Assembly: GCF_016808095.1 (NCBI RefSeq)
Contig: NC_068977.1
Coordinates: 5,268,479-5,332,478 of the forward strand
Direction of reading: 5' to 3'
Length of the DNA stretch: 64,000 nucleotides
Source of the DNA: Vigna angularis
Taxonomy: Eukaryota > Streptophyta > Magnoliopsida > Fabales > Fabaceae
This document shows positions 14,028-27,700 of this stretch, in pieces. The translations under genes were made by a program, and so were the position numbers. Position 1 is the first letter of the stretch, and each line of letters starts with the position of its first letter. The notes beneath the pieces are model-generated. The model was not told where the DNA came from, did no database searches, and saw only the letters and a program-made list of their open reading frames with translations.

Positions 14028-17000
14028 ATGTTGTCGCAAACGGAATCGCGACGGGACGACGATCCAAAAAAGAAACGGGTTTTGAAAAGAGATTTGGAGT
14101 CGCCACCATAGTTTATTCTGGAAAACTACGGAAAAACCATAAAATGATAAGACACGGTTCGCGAAAACCAGATTCTGGGATCGGGAGTCAGTTACGCGTA
14201 GGGAAGGTGTTAGCACCCTACAACGCCTGCCCTAAGGCAGTGCCTTTAACTAAATACGCGAATATGATGTGGTTTTCAAAATGTTTAACTATCCCCACAA
14301 ATAAAACTCTAAAGAAACAAAATATATTTTTTAGTTTTTTGGGCCGACAAGGATTGACCTTGCTCCTATGTATTCTCATTCAGAATGAGAAATCAGGGTT
14401 ACATAGTTCTTTTGAAACTGTTTGAGATGTTTGTTTGGAAGTTGTTTGAAAATTTGTTTTGAAATGATTTTGGATTTTTGGGAAGTGAACCTGACAAGGA
14501 CTAGCCTTACTCCTACGTATCTCCACTTTTGATGGAGAATCAAGGATAACGTAGTTCTAGCTAGAAATATTGTTTGTTTGCTTGAAAGTGTTGTTTTTAG
14601 TTTTTTGAAGATTTTATACATTTTTTTTTATATTTTTATAAAAGAAAGAGAGAGGTTTTTAGCACAAGATCACACACGTGCTTAACCTTTAAAAACTATT
14701 TTTGGTATTTTCATTTAAGGAAGAAAAAAGGTTTTTAGCACAAGGACGATGCGAACGATCACACGTGTGCTTAAATATTTTTTATTATTTTTTAGAAGAG
14801 AAGAAGAAAAGGTTCTAACATGCGTGCGATCACACATGTGCCTAAACCTTTAAAACATTTTTATTATTTTTAGAAGAAGAAAAAGTTTTAGCACAAGGAC
14901 GATGCGTGCGATCACACATGTGCCTAAACCTTTAAAATATTTTTGGTATTTTCATTTAAGAAAGAGAAAAGGTTTTTAGCACAAGAACAATGCGAACACG
15001 TGTGCTTAAATATTTTTTTATTATTTTTTAGAAGAGAAGAAGAAAAGGTTCCAACACAACGACGATGCGTGCGATCACACATGTGCCTAAACCTTTAAAA
15101 TAATTTTTTGTACATTTTATATATATATATATAAATATTTTATTTTTTATGTATTATTAAATATGTATTTAAAATAAATAAATATTTAGAATAAATAAAT
15201 AAAATAAAATGAAAACAATAAAAACCAAAACAACAATAAAAATAATAAAATAAAATAAAAAAAAACAAATAGAATAAGATAAATGAGGGAACAAAATAAA
15301 ATAGATAAAGAAAAACAAATAAATAAATAAGTAGTAAAAATAAAACAAATAGTAGGATGCCTAAATGAGAAACTGGGTGTCTAAACTATTTTTTTCTTTT
15401 GTAAATGCATTGGGCCAAAAACCCAAGCTGAAAGGGGTGTGGAAGTGAGAAACAGGAGCTGCGCGAAGGAGAAAGGAGTTTTTTTTCTTCTTGGGCTTGA
15501 CCCAGCACTGGCCCGGGGGTGGTATGGGGGTGAGCGGGTGAGAAAACAGGGTCTGCAGAACGGAAAAGCTTTCTATTATATCTTTTGAAAGCTGGGTCAA
15601 AAACGCAGGCCCAAGGCCTTGTTGTTCCTCAGCTCAGGGAACCTCTAGCCCATTCTTCACATATCATGCCATTTCTCTCACATGAGACCCAGGGTCTCTT
15701 TCTCTCTGAGCGAGAAATCCCAGAGGTGCTCACCTCCGCCTCTCAACGACCACGCCCCAGCCACCGCCCAAACAGTCACTGCGGGAGGGCCCTCTATCTG
15801 GTCCAACACTTCGCCGACGAAGCCACCTAGGCCGCCGCCGGTCACGGCCTCGGACCTGCCTATTCTCCCTTTCGCTTCGAGGACAGCAGCCCAAGGGAGG
15901 GTCTCCCTCCGCCGCACACGCACCAACACCTCTTCAAATCGACCACCGTGAACCGCCTTCCATGGCGTCGCCAGTTCGTCGCCGGAGCCGTCGTCGAGTT
16001 CCCCTTTTCCTCTTCTCTTTACGCGCGAGAGGGATAGTTCTCTCCTTCGCGAATCTTGGGCGAGCTCAGCCACCGCGTCACTGTCTCTCACGGACCAGCC
16101 ACCACGCCACCACCTCTTCTGATCTTGGCGTCGGCGGCAACCCCCATCGCCACCGGAATCGTTTCCAACCGCGGCGCCGTCAGCCTTGGAGGCCCCCACC
16201 GATGGGCCCTCCTAGTCTCCTTTCAATAGTTCTTTCCTCTCCAGCATCTCCACGCATCCTTCCCTCTTTTTCCTCATTTTTTTATTTACTCATTTATTGA
16301 TTAATGGATTGGGAACGATGGGTGTCTGTTGTGTGCGACTGTTGTGTTCGACTGAGTATGAGTGCGAGTATGAGTAGTGGTGGCCGTGAGGTGTTGGTAG
16401 TGGTTGATGATTGGATGAAGGAATGAAGTTTGGTCGAGTAGATGGAGTAATGGAAGTCGTGAGAGGCGAAGGATGGGTCCTGTGTTAAGTGTATTCGGCG
16501 TATACGAAAGGGAAACCTTCGTTTTTTGTGGTTGGATGAAACGAAAATGGTGGTGACTGACTTGAGAGGCTTTGACGAAAAGATTCTGTGCCAGTGTTAG
16601 AGGGAAGAGTAAAAGGTCCAAAGATTCTGTGCCAGTGTTAGTGTTAGAGGGAAGAGTAAAAGGTCCAGTCCATAGGGGCAGTGGCTGATTTAGCACCTTG
16701 TTTCTCCTTTGAACGCAAAGGATACCGTAAGATACAGTCAGTGGTTCCGAAAGCCAAGCTCCAAACCTAATGGCGTGGGATTTATGATTTAGTCTGTTCA
16801 TTGTGTTTGGTAATGCGTCTGTTATTCCAGTTTGCTTTCATTTGCATGTTTTTTCTGGGTGCTAAAGGGGTATGCAGTGTTGAGGTTGGGGAAGTGTATG
16901 CCAATCTTCTATTGTTAGTTAAATAAATGAAAGCACTGAAACTGCATTTTGGGTGCAGTTTTGATTAACAGAGGAAGGCAAGCGAACGCAAATATATACA

Positions 17001-17113
17001 TTGATCTTATCACTCAGCACGCATAAGGAAAGTATATCTAAGGAAGGCATATATACATGACCAAAGAGTTTGGGGTATATGAAGATTTACCTTCGCAGCT
17101 TCAAGATGCCTTT
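14028..17113. mobile_element. degenerate LTR-retrotransposon sequence, Tat/Ogre-like leader
   Basis: From TGTTGTCGCAAACGG (14028) the sequence carries words I associate with Tat/Ogre-type legume elements: TTTGGAGTCGCCACCA near 14092 and GGGAAGGTGTTAGCACCC near 14201. A short tandem array, AT-rich low complexity (15120-15350) and a GC-rich stretch with proline- and arginine-rich frames on both strands (15600-16250) follow. A 40-bp direct duplication (GATTCTGTGCCAGTGTTAG) lies at 16581 and 16622. No gag-pol domains are recognisable and the boundaries are not defined. The family assignment is from memory. Confidence 0.4.
14640..15100 (+). repeat. tandem array of TTTTTAGCACAAGGACGATG units
   Basis: About six related subunits of 70-80 bp, in alternating types. 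They share AGCACAAGGACGATGCG, GCGATCACACATGTGCC and ACCTTTAAAA words, near 14655, 14730, 14815, 14890, 14965 and 15045. CACACGTGTG and CACACATGTG are imperfect palindromes in each unit. The array lies within the Tat/Ogre-like stretch. Confidence 0.7.
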
Positions 17114-17753
17114 TGTGACATCCCAAAAATACAGTCATAACTATAAATTTAGAAAATCACATTTAATAATAATCTCAAACAGTTTTACCACTAAAAGTTA
17201 AAATTTTGAAACAAACGAACGCTCAAGGACGAACGTCCTTGAGTACAATTTCAAGACGAGCGCTAAAAACCGCACGTCCACACAAGAGTTACAAGTGAAT
17301 AAAACCGAACGTACAAGAAAGCTGACTGAACGGTTCACAAAAACAATTACCGAACGGTCGAATTAAACTTAAACGAAAACAAGAGGTGGTCGAACGACCA
17401 CTCAGTTCAACAAAATACACTACTGGCCGAGCGGTCTCACTGCTCGGTCTTCACTTCCACTTCCACCAGATTCTCCTCTTCCAGCAACTCTTCCAAACGC
17501 TCGTCTCCCTCTGCTCACATCCACACGGATGATCATTGCAATGACAAGACGGACGTACATGACGAGACAACACAAGGAAAACGCAGGGTAAGCTTACGTA
17601 ATTTAACTCATGCATCAACATAACAATTCAAGTAAATAATTCAACATACATGCACATTTCAACGCACGCTTATCATAAAACTCATAACACGACTGACTGT
17701 TCGGACTGTATGAATTCTGTGTAGCTTCGGTGTTCGAGCACCCGGGTGATGTA
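17114..17753 (-). mobile_element. gypsy family A outer LTR, first part
   Basis: Begins TGTGACATCCCAAAAATACAG, the + strand view of an LTR terminus (GGGATGTCACA in element sense). It aligns to the first about 670 bases of the LTR starting at 17754 and stops at ATGTA, where that LTR interrupts it. It continues at 20787. Its GAACG-rich and GATGATCATTGC blocks match those of the other gypsy LTRs here. Confidence 0.8.
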
Positions 17754-20700
17754 TGTGACATCCCAAAAATACAGCCAAAACTATATATTCAGAATATCAC
17801 ATTTAACAATAATTCAAAACAGTTTTTCCAAATAAAACAAAATTCCAAAATGAGAACGAACGCTCAAGGACGAACGTCCTTGAGTACAGTTCAATAGTTA
17901 AGGACGAGCGCGCAAAGCCGCACGTCCACACAAGGGTTTACAAAATAAAATCGAACGTACAAGAAACCTGACCGAACGGTTTACACAAGACAAATACCGA
18001 ACGGTCGAAAACAACTTAAACGAAAACAAGGGATGGTCGAACGACCACTCAATTCAACAACTACACTATTGGCCGAGCGGTCTCATTGCTCGGTCTTCAC
18101 TTCCATATCAACCAGATTCTCTTCTTCCAGCAACTCTTCCAAATGCTCGTCTCCCTCTGCTCACATCCACACGGATGATCATTGCAATGACAAGACGGAC
18201 GTACAAGAACAATGGACAACACAAGGAAAACGAAAGGGTAAGCTTACGTAATTTAACTCATGCATCAATATATAAATTCCAGCAAACAGTTCATTTCACA
18301 CATACATATCAACGTACGCATTCATCATACATCACATAATTTAACGCATGAACAAAATAAAACTCAACACGACTGACTGTCCGGACTGTATGAAATCTGC
18401 GTAGCTACAGGCGTTCACGCACCCGGGTGGTGTGGTAACTGGCATCCTCATCAGCTGCCACCCGAGGTTAGTCCGTTCTTACGTCGCCCATGTTAACTTG
18501 TGGACTAAGGACCTCCTGCCGTTCCCACGCATGACGTGCGTCCTCTACTTGAGAACGAGCACTCACGGAACATCAGGATCGAACAGCCAGCATTAACTAT
18601 CCACAGTCATACTTTACAACTTTCAACATTCAACCATGAGTCGTTCCTGCCTCGAACGCTCGTTCAATATTCATAACTTTCATATCATCTCAAATATTGT
18701 TCATCATTCATTATTCATCAATCCATAATCATTTTCATCATTCATAACAAAATCACCAAAAGCCGAACGTTCTGTCCCCAAAGACCTAGGACGAACGCTG
18801 TAAGTGAGACCAAAAGGACGCTCGTTCGAATCAAAGAACGAACGGTTTAAGTTCAGAAATGTCCAAGTCTAATACTGTTCATTGGACGAACGCTATTTAG
18901 TGGGAAAAGAGAACGAGCGCTCAAAATAATACCGAGCGTCATTTAGTACGAACGCTCAGCATAAAGCCGAGCCTCATTTTGAGCGAGCGCTCAGTATAAT
19001 ACCGAACACCGTTGAGAACGAGCGCTCAGTATAATACCGAACACCGTTGAGAACGAGCGCTCAGTATAAGACCGAGCCCCATTTTAGGACGAACGCTCAG
19101 TTCAAACCGAGCACCATTAGGACGAACGCTCAGTGTGAGACCGAGCACTAATTAGAACGACCGCTCAGTGTGATACCGAGCACTATTGGGACGAACGCTC
19201 AGTTGCAGACCGAGCCCTATTAGGACGACCGCTCATTTCGAAACCGAGCACTATTAGGACGAACGCTCGACATAAGACCGAACGTCCCTTTTAACGTACG
19301 TTCAGTCTAAGACCGAACGCTTCCCAGTACGATCGTCCGGTGTAAGACCGAGTGCTATACTGGACGAACGTCAGATGTAAGACCGAACGTTCAGTAACTC
19401 AGATTGATAAATCTTGAAAATAAACTAAGAGAAGTTTGGTGGAGTAATACGAACGGGAATATGCACTGCTACATATATATATACAAGTACAAAAAGAAAG
19501 AAGTTTATCAAACGTACAAGATTCAACAGTGCCAAACCGAACGCTCAAACAGTGAGGACGTTCGTCCTCACCCACAGATTTAGTCAAATGACAGAATCAA
19601 CATTCCAACCATATTTCTAAGGAAAACCGAACGATCAATGACCGTCCAGAACGAACGTACAATGTCTCATGGAAGGTTCATTTCTCATAAAATCATATAA
19701 TCTCATTTGTTCATATCAACCCAAACTTTTAAATTTCATATATCTCATTTTATCCAACATCTCATGCATAATATGTAACTTAGTCATATATCATTCTCAT
19801 TCCATAAAAACGAACGCTCATGCAATCAACCACAACAACATCATACAGTGAAATAACGAACGTTCACATACACACATACATCAAAAACAGTTAAATTAAG
19901 TAAGCTTCCCTTACCCGGAAATTAATGAACGTTCACAAACGCACACAGACGCTCTCCACTCAAATCCTTATCGCCAACGCTCGTTAATCCACTATTCAGA
20001 CGAACCCCAAGACCAAACTCAGAACTTCTCTACTCAAAGAAAATAACGAACGCACAACTCAGAATTGAGTTTGCATGCACGAAGGACGAACGACAGAGAG
20101 GAAGGAAAGGACTTACCGGTTCAGCTTTCACGAACCGAACGTTCTTCTGGAGTCCTACGCCGAGCGTCCTCCAGCTACGCCGGAGATACTGATCGGAGGA
20201 GGTGCAGTGGTGGTTCCTTAGAGAGAGAAAGGGTGCAGAGAGTGTAGAGAGAAGGAGGAGAGAACTTAGGTTTCTCAGAAATGGCAAATGGTGGTGCGTG
20301 CAGAGGTTGGGGAATACTTCAGAAGTTCTCAGCTTTTGCTTTCCACTCTGCCAGCGCACGTTCGCACCTGCCAGCGCACTCCACACTGCCAGCGCACGTT
20401 CGCACTTCAGCCCATACCGGACGGTCGTCCATTCCCAGGCGGACATGTGTGCTCCACTACCAGTTTCCACTACCGGTTCTGACTGACTTGGCCGGACGTC
20501 CATTCTGCTGTCGCCACGTGTCTTCCACTTCATAATCCAGACTGCCCATGATGAACGAACGTCCACTCAGCGGTTGCCACGTGTTTTCCACCACTTCGAG
20601 CGCACGTTCACAGGCTGGTAGTGGGCGCTCCACTGACGCTGCTGACTCACCCGGACGTGCGGCAGCTGGCGTCCGTCAGTGGGTGTCGGGCACTGCTGTC

Positions 20701-20781
20701 GGCCATGTACACTGCTGAGGTGGCGCGCTCTCCTGCTGCCACGTGGACTCCACTGTGCATGCTATTTTCTGAGTCCTGACA
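17754..20781 (-). mobile_element. gypsy family A solo LTR, 3028 bp, nested
   Basis: Complete LTR from TGTGACATCCC to GAGTCCTGACA, flanked by the 5-bp duplication ATGTA (17749-17753 and 20782-20786). It sits inside a sister LTR: 17114-17753 and 20787-22664 become contiguous if it is removed. No internal gag-pol sequence remains, so it is a solo LTR left by LTR-LTR recombination. Its middle (about 18770-19400) is a GACGAACGCTCAGT tandem array. Direction is inferred from the end sequence, by comparison with the coding gypsy element at 22750-31582. Confidence 0.88.
18770..19400 (+). repeat. GACGAACGCTCAGT/ACCGAGCA tandem array in LTR A
   Basis: Roughly fifteen degenerate units of 30-36 bp alternate GACGAACGCTCAGT with AAGACCGAGCACC-like words. 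All read the same strand. This is the densest motif array of the solo LTR. A shorter sister array lies at 21095-21600. Confidence 0.85.
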
Positions 20782-20786
20782 ATGTA

Positions 20787-22664
20787 GTAACTGGAACTCT
20801 CATCAGCTGCCACCCGAGGTTAATCCTATCTGTCCAAATAACCACCAGGACTAGGACCTCCTGCCGTTCCCATACATGACGTACTCCCTCTACGTGAGGA
20901 CGAGTACTCACGGAACATCAGGATGAACAACCGGCTAAGCTTACCACATTCATACTTTACAGATCTCAATAATCAAATTCTGAGTCGTTCCTCCCCAGAA
21001 CGCTCTTTCAAAAGTCATAACTTTCCATTCATCTCATATACTCTTCATCATTTACTATTCATCATTTATTATTAATCAATATCATTAAATACCGAACGTT
21101 CCATCACAAGGAGACCGAAAACGAACGCTGTTTTGCGAGACCAGAAGACGTTCGGATCAAAGAACGAACGCTAAGAGCGAGACCAAAAGACGCTCGTTCG
21201 GATCAAAGAACGAACGGCAGAGTTACAGTTAAGTACGGAAATGGCCAAGTATGGTACTGTTTATTGGACGAACGCCATTTCGCGGAAAAAGAGTACGAGC
21301 GCTCAAAATAATAACGAGCGTCATTTAGGACGAACGCCCAGGCCGAGCCTCAATTTGAGCGAGCGCTCAGTATAAGACCGAGCCCAATTTTAGGACGAAC
21401 GCTCAGTGTGAGACCGAGCACCAATTTGAGCGAGCGTTGGGCATAAGGCCGAACACTATTTAGAATGAGCGCTCGATATAAGACCGAGCGTCCCTTTGAA
21501 CGTACGTTCAGTGTAAGACCGAACGCTTCCCAGTACGATCGTCCGGTGTAAGACCGAACGCTATTCTGGACGAACGTCAGGTGTAAGACCGAACGTTCAA
21601 TAACTCAGATTGATAGATCTTGGAGATAAACTAAGAGAATTTTGAAGAAGTAATACGAACGGGAATATGCACTGTTTCATATATATATATACAAGTTCAA
21701 AAAGAAAGAAATTTATCAAACGTACAAGATTCAACAGTGCCAAAACGAACGCTCAAACAGAGCATTCTAGGATGAGGACGTTTGTCCTCAACCAGAGTTT
21801 CAATCAAATGACAGAATCAACATTTCAACCATATTTCTAAGGAAAAACCGAACGGTCAATGACTGTCCAGAATGAACGTACAACTTTTCATGGAAGGTTC
21901 GTCTCTCATCAAAATTATATCATTTCATTCGTTCATATCAACCCAAAATCTCAAATTTCATATATTTCATAACGAACGTTCATGCAAATCAACTATAGCA
22001 ACATCATACAGTGAAATAACGAACGTTCATACACACATACATCAAAACAGTTAAATTAAGTAAGCTTGCCTTACCTGGTAATGAACGAACGTTCACAGAC
22101 GCACACAGACGCTCTCCACTCAAATCCTAATCGCCAACGCTCGTTAATCCACTATTCAGACGAACCCCAAAAACCAAAAATCAGAACCACTCTACTCTAA
22201 GAGAATAACGAACGTACAATTCAAACTGAGTTTTCATGCACGGAGGACGAACGGCAGAATGAAGGAAAAGACTTACCGGTTCAGCTTTCACGAACCGAAC
22301 GTTCTTCTGGAGTCCTACGCCGAGCGTCCTTCAGCTACGCCGGAGATACTGATCGGAGGAGGTGTAGTGGTGGTTCCTTAGAGAGAGAAGGGTGCAGAGA
22401 GTGTAGAGAGAAGGAGGAGACGATGAGTTCTCAGAAATGGCAAAGAGAGGGACGTGCAGGGGAAGTGGGGAATAAGTTCAGAATTCCCACTTGCCAGCGC
22501 ACGTTCGCACTCCACTACGCCTCTGACGGCCCACGCCGGACGGTCGACCACTGCACTGTTGCCACGCGTCTTCCACCATCGCGGACGCACGTTCAGTCTG
22601 GCCGACACACTGTTCTCCACTACCGGACGTCCACTCTGCGATCGCCACGTGTAATCCACCACAA
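20787..22664 (-). mobile_element. gypsy family A outer LTR, second part (truncated)
   Basis: Picks up at GTAACTGGAACTCTCATCAG where the segment ending at 17753 left off and parallels the solo LTR from 18433 on. It is shorter in its tandem-motif array (about 21095-21600). It stops in GCCACGTGTAATCCACCACAA without reaching the GTCCTGACA end, because the gypsy B fragment abuts at 22665. Short open frames in the 22.4 kb region are by-products. Confidence 0.75.
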
Positions 22665-22749
22665 GTACATTTAAGGCACACAAGCACAAGTAAGGAATGT
22701 ACATAACCTACAGGTTCTCTAAGGATAAAAACTTCTCTGATACCATTAA
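22665..22749 (-). mobile_element. orphan 85-bp gypsy B 5' internal fragment with PBS
   Basis: Identical by eye to 29389-29473, the start of the internal region of the intact gypsy B element including its primer-binding site (TGGTATCAGAG, minus strand). Here it lies outside the element, on the far side of the 3' LTR. It therefore belongs to a second, lost element that shared this LTR. Confidence 0.85.
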
Positions 22750-24734
22750 TGTGACATCCCAAAATATATAACAATGTATATACGTAGAATGCATCGATTA
22801 TAATAATAGAAAGCAGTTAAGAGTACACAATAGATTGAATTAAGGAGTACAGTTATCCAAGTCTGGCTGGAAAACTTTTAAAACTTAAGTACATGTTCAC
22901 AATTCTCCAAAACACAGCTCATGCTAAAAATGAAGGCTAGAAGTCTTTCAAAATAAAGAGCTATTTAACATAATAGCTATTAGAAATCCTAAGCACTAGG
23001 AGCTGGGTCTTCCTCAACTTCCAAAGCTTGCTCCAAAGGTACATCATCACCTACTGCTCACATCCAAAGGATTGGATGATCATCGCGAGGGGGAAAGCAA
23101 ACACATGCAACACATACAAATGCAAGGGTGAGCTAGGTCTCAAACAATCATACAATTCATTTTCAATCAATCTAGCATTTATTTCATAAAACTCATCAAG
23201 ACAAGCATCTTATCATGTTAAGACTCTAGACACGTCCGGACATAGAATGTATGTAGAGCTGGGGCGGGTTGTGCACTTGTGATGGCCTCTACTGCTTTGC
23301 AAAGCCATTGCCGAGGGGTTCCACCCGACCATACACAAGGCTAGTCCGTTACCGCGGGATAGACCTCCAGTGATAGCGTCTACCCTAGGACCTCCCACTA
23401 CTACCACCACACGCGTCAATCCTCTCTAAGTGAGAATGAAAGACCGTTGGAGTGTTAGGGATAACCCCCCATATAGAAGCCTCTTACATTCATTCAATAC
23501 ACTGACCGATCCCACCGAGAGATCTTAATTTCCGATTAAATCCTACCATTTTAAATCTCATGATATTTCTTTTGGATCAACAATGTACATCATAAACCAC
23601 TTATAACCATACACTTTCAACCAATCTGGATCACATGAAGATGCATTCATAAATTGTAACCGAAATATTTAAATAACATAACTTACTGGATGAGAGAAAA
23701 CATAACAGAAAATATCACCACTCGACGAACACTATTTGGACGAGCGCCAAAAGCCCTTGGGCGGACACTGTTTGGACGAACGTCCAAAACCCATTGGACG
23801 GACACTGTTTGAACGAACGTCAAAAGCACTTGGACGAACACTGTTTGGACGAACGTCCAAAACCCATTGGACGAACCCTATTTTGACGAACGTCAAAAGC
23901 ATTTGGACGAACCCTATTTGACCGAACGTCAAAAGCACTTGGACGAACACTGTTTGGACGAACGTCAAAAGCACTTGGACGAACACTGTTTGGACGAACG
24001 TCAAAAGCACTTTGACGAACACTGTTTGGACGAACGCTCACTATAACATTTAAGGACGAACGCTCACTATAACATTTAAGGACGAACGCTCAACATAACA
24101 ACGAACGCGAACGTTCGTACCATCAAAACCGAACGCGCATAATATTTGGCCGAGCACTAATTGGTCGAGCCATTTGGAACGAACGCGCGTTCTGCAGAAT
24201 TCTGCAGAAACGCACCAGATTTCCAGAAAACCCAGAAAACCCCAATTTTTCATCCCCTTCTTCCCAGATTTTCTTCAACAACACAATTTTACAACCACTC
24301 ATGCAGATTTACATACAACCAGGTCACTCTGAGTACGAAATTTGTTCATGAACGAAGCTATATTATAGATTTCCCTAAACACATACATGATTCATACAAT
24401 CTAAAGAAAAGGATCTAGCTCCACTTACCTCTTGAAGACTTCCTTTGCAAAATCTTTGAATCTCCCTCCCACGGTCTCCTTGCAATTCCAGAGCTCTCAA
24501 CCTCACCTTTCAGATTTTTGCAGCCCAAAACTCTATTTTCTCCTCTCTGTAGTTTTAAAGCCATGCCTCAGCTCCCTTGTTGCTCTTGGACGGTGCAGGT
24601 TGAAGGAAAGGGACCCTCTGAGTGCTGCTCCCCATTAGCAATAAAATAGAAGCCCACTTCTGATATTGGGGCGGCTGGTGCTTCTAAGCATGATGACTGC
24701 CGCCCCCTCCCACTGAGAACGTGCGGCCCTTACA
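22750..24734 (-). repeat. gypsy B 3' LTR (1985 bp)
   Basis: Starts TGTGACATCCCAAAATATAT and ends GTGCGGCCCTTACA on the + strand. It matches the LTR at 29474-31582 with scattered substitutions and a shorter 36-bp repeat block (23730-24050). It is followed internally by the polypurine tract. Confidence 0.92.
23725..24110 (+). repeat. 36-bp GGACGAACG tandem array in the 3' LTR
   Basis: About eight units of CACTTGGACGAACACTGTTT plus GGACGAACGTCAAAAG (36 bp), followed by three GGACGAACGCTCA units. The equivalent block in the 5' LTR (30440-30960) has about three more units. Frames through it on both strands give meaningless repetitive peptides. Confidence 0.9.
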
Positions 24735-24746
24735 TTCTCCCCAACA
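24735..24746 (-). promoter_or_regulatory. polypurine tract of gypsy B
   Basis: Minus-strand TTGGGGAGAA lies directly before the 3' LTR start TGTAAGGGCC. This is the position and composition expected for the plus-strand primer of an LTR retrotransposon. Confidence 0.75.
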
Positions 24747-24769
24747 ACAAAAATTTTCGTCCTCGAAAA

Positions 24770-27700
24770 TTAGGACTTACCAGAAAACAAGTGAGGATAT
24801 GACTTCTTCATCTCTTCCTCCTTCTCCCAGGTAGAATCGCCAGTTCTACTGTCCCAAATGACTTTGATCAGTCTGGTAGCTTTCCCATCTGGTCGTTTGG
24901 ATAGCCTCTCGTCTACTTTGACCGGTTGCATCTCTATAGAGAGATCTTCCTTGACTTGTACAGTGTCAGCTTCTAACACATGAGAAGGGTCGGGGACATA
25001 CTTCTGAAGCTGAGAAACATGAAAGACTGGATGGAGATTAGCTAGCTGGGGCGGCATAGCTATCTCATATGCGACTGGTCCGATGCGTCTAGAAATCTGA
25101 TATGGCCCAAGGTATCTGGGAGAAAGCTTCTTAGCTCGAATAGCCTTTCCTACTCCAGTAGTAGGCGTCACACGAAGAAACACATGATCACCGGCCTCAA
25201 ACTCCAAAGGCATGCGTCTCCTATCAGCATATGATTTTTGCCTACTCTGTGAGGCTCTCATCCTCTCTTGAATCACTTTCACTTTCTCAGTCGTTTGTTG
25301 CACTATTTCTGGCCCAGTCAACACAAACTCCCCATCTTGGAACCAGCATAAAGGTGTCCTGCAACACCTCCCATAAAGAGCTTCGAACGGTGCCATTCCA
25401 ATACTGGTCTGAAAGCTATTATTATATGAGAATTCCACCAATGGCAACACTTCATCCCAGACTGCCATATGATCAAGTATACACGTCCTAAGCAGATCCT
25501 CCAATGAATGTATAGTCCGTTCTGACTGACCATCAGTCTGAGGATGGTAAGCAGAACTCATCTGGAGTTTACTGCCCATCTCATTCTGTAAAGTCTGCCA
25601 GAAACGAGAAGTGAAGCGGGGGTCTCTGTCCGATATGATGCTGGAAGGCACACCATGCAATCTAACTATTTCCTTGATGTACAACTGAGCTAATTTCTGC
25701 ATAGACATCTTCAAATTAATTGCCAAGAAGTGAGCACTCTTGGTCAATCTATCAACTATTACCCAGATGGCATCATGATTTCTGACAGTGTGTGGCAAAT
25801 GGGTTACGAAATCCATTGCAATGCTGTCCCATTTCCACTCAGGAACATCAGGTTGTTGTAACATACCACCTGGCCTCTGGTGTTCTATCTTAGCCTTCTG
25901 ACAGGTAAGGCAAGAGGAAACAAATCTAGCTATATCACCTTTCATACCTGACCACCAAAATGATTTCCTAAGATCTTGGTACATTTTAGTCATGCCGGGA
26001 TGCATGCTAAAACGACTACGATGACCTTCTTCTAAAATCACTCTTTTCAACTCTCCATCATTTGGTATACATGTTCTTCCTTTGAATCGTAGAAGACCGT
26101 CTGTCCCAGTGTTAAAATCTCTTCCTTGTTCTCTACCAATTAAAGCCCTTGACTTCTGAAGCTCGGGGTCTAAGAGTTTCCCTGCTATGATTCGCTCAAA
26201 GAGCCCATTAGATATCACCAATTTGCAGCATCTTATACCATCAGGTTCAAACTCCACATTCAACTTCAAATCACTGAAGCTCTCTACTAACTCTAGTTCT
26301 CTCACCATCAAAGCTGAGATATGCACGGTCTTCCTGCTCAAAGCATCAGCAACCACATTGGCCTTCCCTGGATGGTAGAGAAGATCAAAGTCATAGTCTT
26401 TCAAGAACTCCATCCACCTTCTTTGTCTCATATTAAGATCCTTTTGATCAAACAGATACTTTAGGCTCTTGTGATCACTGAACACCTGAAATTGAGCTCC
26501 ATACAAATAATGTCTCCATATCTTGAGAGCAAACACCACTGCAGCTAATTCCAAATCATGTGTAGGGTAGTTTCTCTCATGAATCTTTAGTTGTCTTGAG
26601 GCATATGCAACAACTCTTCTTTCTTGCATCAAGACACATCCTAGTCCCTGATAGGAAGCATCACAGAAAACCTCAAAAGGTTTACCTGTGTCAGGAATGG
26701 CCAATACTGGAGCGCTAGTCAATCTCTGCTTCAACTCCTGAAAGCTAGCCTCACAACGGTCTGTCCATGCAAATGGAGTGTCTTTCCTAGTCAGTTGTGT
26801 CAAAGAGGCTACAATCTTAGAGAAATCTTCAATGAAGCGACGATAGTTGCCTACTAACCCAACAAAGCTTATGACCTCAGTGACTGACTTCGGTCTTTCC
26901 CATTGCAACACGGCTTGAACCTTGGCCGGATCTACAGAAATCCCATCAGCTGATATAATATGACCAAGGAACTGCACTTCTCTCATCCAGAACTCACATT
27001 TTGAGAGCTTGGCATACAACTTTCTTTCTCTCAATATCCTCAACACTGCTCTAAGATGATCGGCGTGTTCTTCTTCACTCTTAGAATATATTAGAATGTC
27101 ATCTATGAAGACGACAACGAATTTATCTAAGAAAGGTCGAAAAATCCTATTCATGTAATCCATGAATATGGCAGGGGCATTAGTCACACCAAAGGGCATG
27201 ACCAGATACTCGTAATGGCCATATCTAGATCTAAAGGCTGTCTTCTGAACATCATCAGCCTTAACTAATATTTGGTGATAGCCGGACTGTAGATCAATCT
27301 TGGAAAACACAACTGCCCCATGTAGCTGATCCATCAAATCATCAATTCTAGGCAAAGGGTACTTATTCTTGATGGTTAATTTGTTAAGTTGCCTATAATC
27401 CACACCCAATCTTGAACTGCCATCCTTCTTCTTTACAAGTAATACAGGCGCACCCCAAGGAGAAACACTAGGCCGGATGAACTGCTTCTCCAACAACTCT
27501 TCAATCTGCTTTTTCAATTCGGCCAATTCGGCTGGCGCCATGCGATATGGGGCTATAGAGATAGGCCCTGCTCCAGATACAAGGTCTATAGAAAACTCTA
27601 CCTCTCTTGGAGGAGGTAAGCCAGGAATCTCCTCAGGAAACACATCTAGAAATTCACTGACTACCGAGAGGTCTACGCCCGAATCTCCTTGCTTCACTTC

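Noticed and set aside
15678..16300. Proline/arginine-rich frames on both strands
   Set aside because: Three or more overlapping frames are open in a GC-rich retroelement leader, with no conserved motif.
16301..16801. 166-codon minus-strand frame
   Set aside because: No recognisable domain. It contains a direct duplication and lies in degenerate retroelement DNA.
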